Assembly (NCBI GenBank): GCA_021772845.1
Contig: JAJFLF010000096.1
Location: forward strand, 1-10,168
Reading direction: 5' to 3'
DNA length: 10,168 nt
From: Mariprofundus sp.
GTDB lineage: Bacteria; Pseudomonadota; Zetaproteobacteria; Mariprofundales; Mariprofundaceae
Position 1 is the first letter of the stretch. Every line of letters begins with the position of its first letter. Position numbers and translations under genes: made by a program. Under the pieces are notes generated by a model. That model did not search any database, was not told where the DNA came from, and saw only the letters and a program-made list of their open reading frames with translations. Below, in pieces: positions 6,353-10,168 of the stretch.

Positions 6353-8113
6353 ATGAGCAGGCAGGCAAATTATTTTTATGGTCATTGTGTTCTCCGCTTA
6401 ACAGCCATTATTTTGATCGCAGAAATCACCATTATGATGGTGTTCGAGAAGACCGGGTTGTTGGGGGTCTTCTCTCCGTTTGTTGAGGCCTTGTTAGATG
6501 GTTTTCTGCTCATTTTGCTGTCCATATTCCCCCTTTACCGTTTTGTTTATTTGCCAATCCTTCAGCGTTTTAAAAAAGATCAGCAGAAGATCGAAATGCT
6601 TGCTGAAGCCCTTCAGGGTGCTGGCGAAAGTGTGATCATTACCCGTCCTGATGGTGAGATCGTTTATGTGAATCAGGCTTTTTCCGATGTTACTGGTTAT
6701 TCATATGATGAAGCAATTGGAAACAACCCAAATTTACTGCAGTCCGGGAAACAGGATCCACAATTTTACAGACGCATGTGGGCATCGATTAAAAGTAAAG
6801 GGCAGTGGAAAGGTGAACTGTGGAACAAACGTAAAAATGGTGAGCTCTATCCTGAGGCACTTGATGTCAGGTCCATTCCAGATGAGCTTGGTAATCCAAA
6901 ATTTCTTGTTGGCGTGTTTTCAGATCTGACTGAACAGAAGCGGATAGAAAGTGCCCTGTTACAAACTCAGAAGCTTGAGGCTATTGGGACATTGGTAGGT
7001 GGAGTTGCCCATAATTTTAACAACCTTTTAGCAGCAGTATCTGGCAAAGCTTATGTTGCTCAGGTGAAATCTCAGAAGCATGGTGTGCCAGCTGCGGTGA
7101 TGAAGGATCTTGATGATATTCAGACGCTTTCGTTTGATGCATCTCATCTGGTTAAGCAGTTGCTTGCTTATGCGCGTGAATCCCAACACGATAAAGAGCA
7201 TGTTATGTTCGCGTCGTTAGTGGCAGATGCTGTTGCTACTGCTCAGATCGGTGTTCCCGAGGATGTGGAGTTAAAGCTGGATATTTCCAGTGAACCTATG
7301 ATGGTTTTTGCCGATGAGGTACACATTAAACAGGCTATTATTAATCTGATCAATAATGCCCGTGATGCAGTGCGTGAGTGTGAGAGCAAGGTCATTGATA
7401 TACGGCTCTACCCAAGCAGTCCTGAATCTTGTGACGACCATGGCGTTTGTCATGTTCACTGTAATAACATTGGCTGCCTGGAAATTCGTGATACGGGCAC
7501 TGGCATCAATTCGAGTGATCTTGATAAAGTGTTTGAACCATTCTTTACTACCAAAGAGGTGGATAAAGGAACAGGTCTTGGTTTGTCTACTGCGCATGGA
7601 ATCATTGGCTCCCATAATGGCTCTATTCAGGTTTCCAGTACATTTTCCAAGGGGTCGACATTCAAGGTTTGCTTGCCATTGACGCAATCATCAGTGGAAG
7701 AGAGTAGATCGGCAGCCAATATTACAAATGCAAATCAGACAGGTACGATTCTGCTGGCCGATGACGCAGTGGAAGTGCTGCAGACATTGGCATCTGTGTT
7801 AGAAAGCTTTGGTCACACAGTCATTCAGGCAAGTGATGGAATTGATGCCCTTGAAAAATTTCATGCGCATGAGCATGAAATCTCTCTGGTGATTATCGAT
7901 ATTGTGATGCCAAGAATGGATGGTGTAGACAGCGTGTTAGAGATGAGGAAAATAAACTCGGAACTGCCTGCTATTTTCATTACGGGTTATGATGCTCCAA
8001 AAGAGAAAACCAGCAAGATTGTTGATGATGAGACATCCATGTTGATTAATAAACCGTTCAAATCCAGCGACTTAAGCAATCTGGCGACCAAACTCATCAA
8101 TAGAAAAGAATAA
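6353..8113 (+). CDS. Membrane-bound hybrid sensor histidine kinase (2TM-PAS-HisKA-HATPase-REC)
   Basis: The 586-residue protein has two membrane helices (about 13-31 and 44-66) joined by a very short periplasmic loop, a PAS/PAC sensor domain (about 82-195), and a HisKA dimerisation helix with phospho-acceptor His220. The ATPase domain (about 285-442) has N-box NLINNARDA (331-339), DTGTGI (380-385), FEPFFTTK (394-401) and GTGLGLSTAHG (406-416). A C-terminal receiver follows (about 465-584) with Asp470/Asp471, phospho-acceptor Asp516, Thr544 and Lys567. All catalytic motifs look intact. Oddities: the residue after His220 is Asn rather than Asp/Glu, and seven Cys/His residues cluster in a loop of the ATPase domain (343-375). 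The signal is unknown; the cytoplasmic PAS or the membrane segment probably senses it. No response regulator or output gene is adjacent. The 183-base gap upstream suggests a separate transcript, though I could not settle on a promoter there. Confidence 0.93.
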   Translation: MSRQANYFYGHCVLRLTAIILIAEITIMMVFEKTGLLGVFSPFVEALLDGFLLILLSIFPLYRFVYLPILQRFKKDQQKIEMLAEALQGAGESVIITRPDGEIVYVNQAFSDVTGYSYDEAIGNNPNLLQSGKQDPQFYRRMWASIKSKGQWKGELWNKRKNGELYPEALDVRSIPDELGNPKFLVGVFSDLTEQKRIESALLQTQKLEAIGTLVGGVAHNFNNLLAAVSGKAYVAQVKSQKHGVPAAVMKDLDDIQTLSFDASHLVKQLLAYARESQHDKEHVMFASLVADAVATAQIGVPEDVELKLDISSEPMMVFADEVHIKQAIINLINNARDAVRECESKVIDIRLYPSSPESCDDHGVCHVHCNNIGCLEIRDTGTGINSSDLDKVFEPFFTTKEVDKGTGLGLSTAHGIIGSHNGSIQVSSTFSKGSTFKVCLPLTQSSVEESRSAANITNANQTGTILLADDAVEVLQTLASVLESFGHTVIQASDGIDALEKFHAHEHEISLVIIDIVMPRMDGVDSVLEMRKINSELPAIFITGYDAPKEKTSKIVDDETSMLINKPFKSSDLSNLATKLINRKE

Positions 8114-8143
8114 TCTTATAAGGCGGGTTGAGTTATCCTCGTG

Positions 8144-8190
8144 GGATCATTCTATAAATACGGGCATGGCCTGCTCTTGCGCAGTGATCC
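8144..8190 (+). terminator. Weak hairpin after the kinase gene, possible terminator
   Basis: GGATCA (8144-8149) pairs with TGATCC (8185-8190), enclosing an inner CTGC/GCAG stem (8171-8174 with 8181-8184) that stacks directly on the outer one. TTGATTTTACTT follows, which is only loosely U-rich. It lies 30 bases after the kinase stop in the convergent gap with efp. The pairing is real but the shape is not that of a standard intrinsic terminator. Confidence 0.3.
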
Positions 8191-8230
8191 TTGATTTTAC
8201 TTGAATTACTTTTACTGCTTTGAACTTACT

Positions 8231-8255
8231 TCTCCTCTCATAGAACTCGGGGAGA
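8231..8255. terminator. Hairpin between convergent kinase and efp genes
   Basis: TCTCCTC (8231-8237) pairs with GGGGAGA (8249-8255), including one G-T wobble, around an 11-base loop. It begins 11 bases after the efp stop when read on the minus strand. Neither side has a T-run, so it may be only an mRNA-end stabiliser or a chance structure. Confidence 0.25.
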
Positions 8256-8266
8256 GATAAGAAGGC

Positions 8267-8827
8267 TTATGCGCGTTCCATGTATTCGCCGGTTTCTGTG
8301 TTTACTTTCACTTTAGTGCCAGATTCCAGATACGGAGGAACCATGATGGATGCGCCAGTTTCCAGTTTGCCCGGTTTGTAAGAGCCAGTTGCTGTCTGGC
8401 CTTTGATGGATGCATCACATTCGACAACATCAAGTGCAACAACCATGGGTAGCTTAACATTTAACGGGCGCTCTTCGTGAAATTCAACAGTAACCATGGT
8501 TTCTGGCAGCATGTAAGGCAGGGCGTTTTCCAGCATCTCTTCTGGCAAAGTGATCTGGTCATAGGTTTCTGTGTCCATGAAATGATAATCTACACCATCA
8601 GAGTAGAGGTATTGCATTTCACGCTGGCTAAGTACGACACGCTCAACTTTCTCTGTAGAGTTAAAACGTTTGTTGGTTTTTGTACCTGCTTCGATATTGC
8701 GCATTTCAAGCTGCATACAAGCCACACCTTTACCCGGAGTAACATGCTGGGTTTTCATGATGCGCCACAAGGCGTTGTTCCATTCAAGAATGTTTCCAAC
8801 ACGAACAGCAGTGACATTGATTATCAT
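8267..8827 (-). CDS. efp: Translation elongation factor P
   Basis: EF-P enters the ribosomal E site and rescues ribosomes stalled at consecutive prolines. The 186-residue protein shows the N-terminal KOW-like domain with loop TPGKG (30-34), whose Lys33 corresponds to the modified lysine of E. coli EF-P. Two OB domains follow, with MDTETYDQ (84-91) and the C-terminal signature GSYKPGKLETGASIMVP (148-164). A lysine at the loop tip points to EpmA/EpmB-type modification rather than EarP rhamnosylation, which uses Arg; no modification gene is in the window. Overall wording (KTQHVTPGKG, MDTETYDQ) resembles alphaproteobacterial EF-P more than E. coli EF-P. The start at 8827 is chosen because GGAG (8834-8837 on this strand) lies six bases upstream and MIINVT matches the family start. 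The frame continues to 8920, but that extension looks random. Confidence 0.96.
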   Translation of the reverse strand: MIINVTAVRVGNILEWNNALWRIMKTQHVTPGKGVACMQLEMRNIEAGTKTNKRFNSTEKVERVVLSQREMQYLYSDGVDYHFMDTETYDQITLPEEMLENALPYMLPETMVTVEFHEERPLNVKLPMVVALDVVECDASIKGQTATGSYKPGKLETGASIMVPPYLESGTKVKVNTETGEYMERA

Positions 8828-8870
8828 ATGAGTCTCCAGAAAAGCATGCATAATTGTTGCAGCGGTCGCG

Positions 8871-8899
8871 AACATAGCCATTTGATGCTTTTCCGGCAA
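8871..8899 (-). promoter_or_regulatory. Candidate sigma-70 promoter for efp
   Basis: On the minus strand TTGCCG (8899-8894) and TATGTT (8876-8871) stand 17 bases apart, each matching four of six consensus positions. Transcription would start near 8864 and give a leader of about 37 bases that includes the efp Shine-Dalgarno sequence. The element lies in the 117-base gap between the divergent efp and 8945-9760 genes. It was found by eye. Confidence 0.42.
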
Positions 8900-8944
8900 C
8901 AATTGGCGCATGTTTACCAATGCAATTCTTTCATCGATGTTTCT

Positions 8945-9760
8945 ATGAGTCGTTCACCAATTTTACAGGAGAGCATGGATGCTTTTGTTCGTGAGCTGAC
9001 CGCGGATAACGAAGCTGACTCACTGGTGCTTATCCATGCCGAGCAGTGTTTTGAGGCGCTGGCTCAGTATTTGATCCATTTTTCTGATCTGTTTAAAGAT
9101 CAGGATTTCTCTGATGATGAGGATTATGCTGAATGGGAGCAGGGGCTGGAAGAGCATATGAGTAAGCTGCTCGATGGTGATGTGGAGCCTGCTTGTGATC
9201 TGGGGCAGTTAGGGCTGGATAAACTTGATCCAGAGCATTTGCGTGATTTTCTTGGTTGGTTTGTCTTGCGTGAAACCAGTGATTCGGATGTATTGCATGC
9301 CTATGCTAAAGCATTAACTGCTTGGGTTGAGTTCATGCATGGTCGTAGTTGGCTGAATAAGAGTGAATATCTCGGTTTTACAGAAATACTTGCCGATGTG
9401 GGGCCTTCTTCTGAACGCACTGCGCGGGTGTCGCAGGTATTATTCCATTTTGTGCGATCAGGTACGGGCGTGTCACCGCGATTGCGTGCACAACGCTTTT
9501 CCCGTTTTGTAGAAGGCCATGCACGGGTGTCGGCCTTAGAAGAGGGCGCATTGCACTTTAATTTTGAGAATCAAGGTGAAGAGATTGGTCCTGTACTGTT
9601 GCCGCAGGTGGTACTTGATTTGATTGAAGTGGGTGATGTGTTCGATATTGAGCTGGGTTTAAGAGGCGATAGCTGGGTGATGGTTGATGTCGGGCCGGTA
9701 TATCCGCAATGTGTCTATGTTGAAGTGGAAGAGTATCAGGGGTTGGAGAAACTGAGTTAA
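8945..9760 (+). CDS. Unrecognised acidic two-part protein divergent from efp
   Basis: I do not recognise this 271-residue protein. It is strongly acidic, with 52 Asp/Glu against 20 Lys/Arg, and the acidity peaks at residues 48-70 (DQDFSDDEDYAEWEQ region). The N-terminal two thirds looks helical. An Arg-rich stretch follows (eight Arg between 158 and 194). The last 70 residues alternate hydrophobic and polar residues like a small beta domain (HFNFEN 204-209, VFDIELGL 232-239, SWVMVDVG 243-250, CVYVEVEEY 256-264). There is no signal peptide and no membrane helix, so it is probably cytoplasmic. ATG 8945 is used, but ATG 8975 has AGGAG (8967-8971) only three bases before it and may be the true start. 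The frame extends to 8477 antisense to efp, and that part is not believed. Its stop lies 38 bases before a strong terminator. Confidence 0.8.
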   Translation: MSRSPILQESMDAFVRELTADNEADSLVLIHAEQCFEALAQYLIHFSDLFKDQDFSDDEDYAEWEQGLEEHMSKLLDGDVEPACDLGQLGLDKLDPEHLRDFLGWFVLRETSDSDVLHAYAKALTAWVEFMHGRSWLNKSEYLGFTEILADVGPSSERTARVSQVLFHFVRSGTGVSPRLRAQRFSRFVEGHARVSALEEGALHFNFENQGEEIGPVLLPQVVLDLIEVGDVFDIELGLRGDSWVMVDVGPVYPQCVYVEVEEYQGLEKLS

Positions 9761-9798
9761 TCGCTGTCGACCTCTTATTTGTTGATTTGTAATTCAAT

Positions 9799-9830
9799 AA
9801 AAAAAGGCAGGGGATGAACCCTGCCTTTTT
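9799..9830. terminator. Bidirectional intrinsic terminator
   Basis: GGCAGGG (9806-9812) pairs with CCCTGCC (9819-9825) around a six-base loop. The stem is flanked by A-runs on the left (9799-9805) and T-runs on the right (9826-9830), which extend the pairing. Read on either strand, a GC-rich stem ends in a U-tract. It therefore serves both the plus-strand gene ending at 9760 and the minus-strand trxA ending at 9849. Confidence 0.92.
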
Positions 9831-9848
9831 AAATCTATCATGTTACGT

Positions 9849-10168
9849 TTAGTCCAAATGTTCGTCGATGAACTCTGAGAGTTTGGATTTGTTGACTGCT
9901 CCCACTTTGGTTCCCTGTACGTTGCCGTCGTTAAATAGCATCAGAGTGGGGATGCCGCGTACGCCATATTTACCTGGAGTGTTTGGGTTATCATCGATGT
10001 TGATTTTGGCGATAGTGACTTTGCCTTGCTTCTCGCCTGCTACTTCGTCCAGAATCGGCGCGATTTGTTTGCAAGGGCCACACCAAGGGGCCCAAAAATC
10101 AACAACAACAGGACCGGAAGCTTTTAATACATCGGCATCAAAGCTTTCGTCGCTAACATGAATAATTA
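9849..10168 (-). CDS. trxA: Thioredoxin 1, 5'-truncated by the window edge
   Basis: This cytosolic protein disulfide reductase of about 109 residues donates electrons to ribonucleotide reductase, methionine sulfoxide reductases and others. Visible from residue IIHVSDESFD onward, 105 residues are present and only about four N-terminal ones are missing, judged by E. coli TrxA (MSDKIIH). The active site WCGPC is at visible residues 28-32, inside DFWAPWCGPCK. The cis-proline is in GIPTL (71-75), and NIDDNP (56-61) and KVGA (87-90) are also family positions. TAA is at 9851-9849 on this strand. It converges on 8945-9760, with the bidirectional terminator between them. Confidence 0.97.
   Translation of the reverse strand, partial: IIHVSDESFDADVLKASGPVVVDFWAPWCGPCKQIAPILDEVAGEKQGKVTIAKINIDDNPNTPGKYGVRGIPTLMLFNDGNVQGTKVGAVNKSKLSEFIDEHLD

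Noticed and set aside
8166..8204. Twelve-codon frame with two cysteines in the kinase-efp gap
   Set aside because: No ribosome binding site and it overlaps a hairpin; most likely chance.
8828..8920. Longer start for efp
   Set aside because: EF-P proteins start at the MIINVT equivalent, and the Shine-Dalgarno sequence sits just before 8827.
8477..8944. N-terminal extension of the acidic protein antisense to efp
   Set aside because: It lies opposite nearly the whole 5' two thirds of efp, which has a clear protein match. The extension is low-quality, Cys/His/Phe-rich sequence and probably a shadow frame.
9868..10161. Plus-strand open frame opposite trxA
   Set aside because: The minus strand encodes an unmistakable thioredoxin with WCGPC; the plus-strand frame has no recognisable features.

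Overview
This is a compact stretch of chromosomal housekeeping genes from a proteobacterium. I see no insertion sequence, prophage, CRISPR array, tRNA or rRNA. The order rpsA-ihfB-lapA-lapB-pyrF is the one known from Gammaproteobacteria. However, the EF-P and the dGTPase-like protein resemble alpha/beta-type family members more than Escherichia coli ones. That mixture, with moderate GC, suggests a deep-branching lineage such as Zetaproteobacteria (Mariprofundus-like) or an unusual gammaproteobacterium. The assignment is inferred from remembered family features and was not tested by any search.

Layout. (1) 2-1588, plus: the 3' part of rpsA (ribosomal protein S1), whose first codons lie before the window. 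(2) 1589-1741: a gap holding a possible extended -10 promoter and a stable hairpin in front of ihfB. (3) 1742-4197, plus: ihfB, lapA, lapB and pyrF. The gap between ihfB and lapA is 7 bases; lapA/lapB overlap by 4 bases and lapB/pyrF by 1. (4) 4221-6169, plus: a dGTPase-like HD phosphohydrolase and a small cytoplasmic lipase-fold hydrolase, closely spaced and probably in the same transcript. (5) 6353-8113, plus: a membrane-anchored hybrid sensor histidine kinase, set apart by 183 bases and without a neighbouring response regulator. (6) 8114-8266: a convergent gap with two weak hairpins. (7) 8267-8827, minus: efp. It diverges from an unrecognised, very acidic 271-residue protein at 8945-9760, plus. 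(8) 9799-9830: a strong bidirectional terminator. (9) 9849-10168, minus: trxA, missing its first few codons at the window edge.

How the genes fit together. The left half joins translation (S1), nucleoid architecture (IHF beta), control of lipopolysaccharide synthesis (LapA/LapB) and nucleotide metabolism (PyrF, dGTPase-like). These are growth-linked functions whose tight spacing suggests coupled expression. On the right, EF-P serves translation of polyproline stretches and thioredoxin serves disulfide reduction.

The least explained elements are the hybrid kinase and the acidic protein opposite efp. The kinase has a Cys/His cluster inside its ATPase domain, Asn instead of an acidic residue after the phospho-acceptor His, and acidic residues in its membrane helices. 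I do not see clear evidence of a wholly new multi-gene system.
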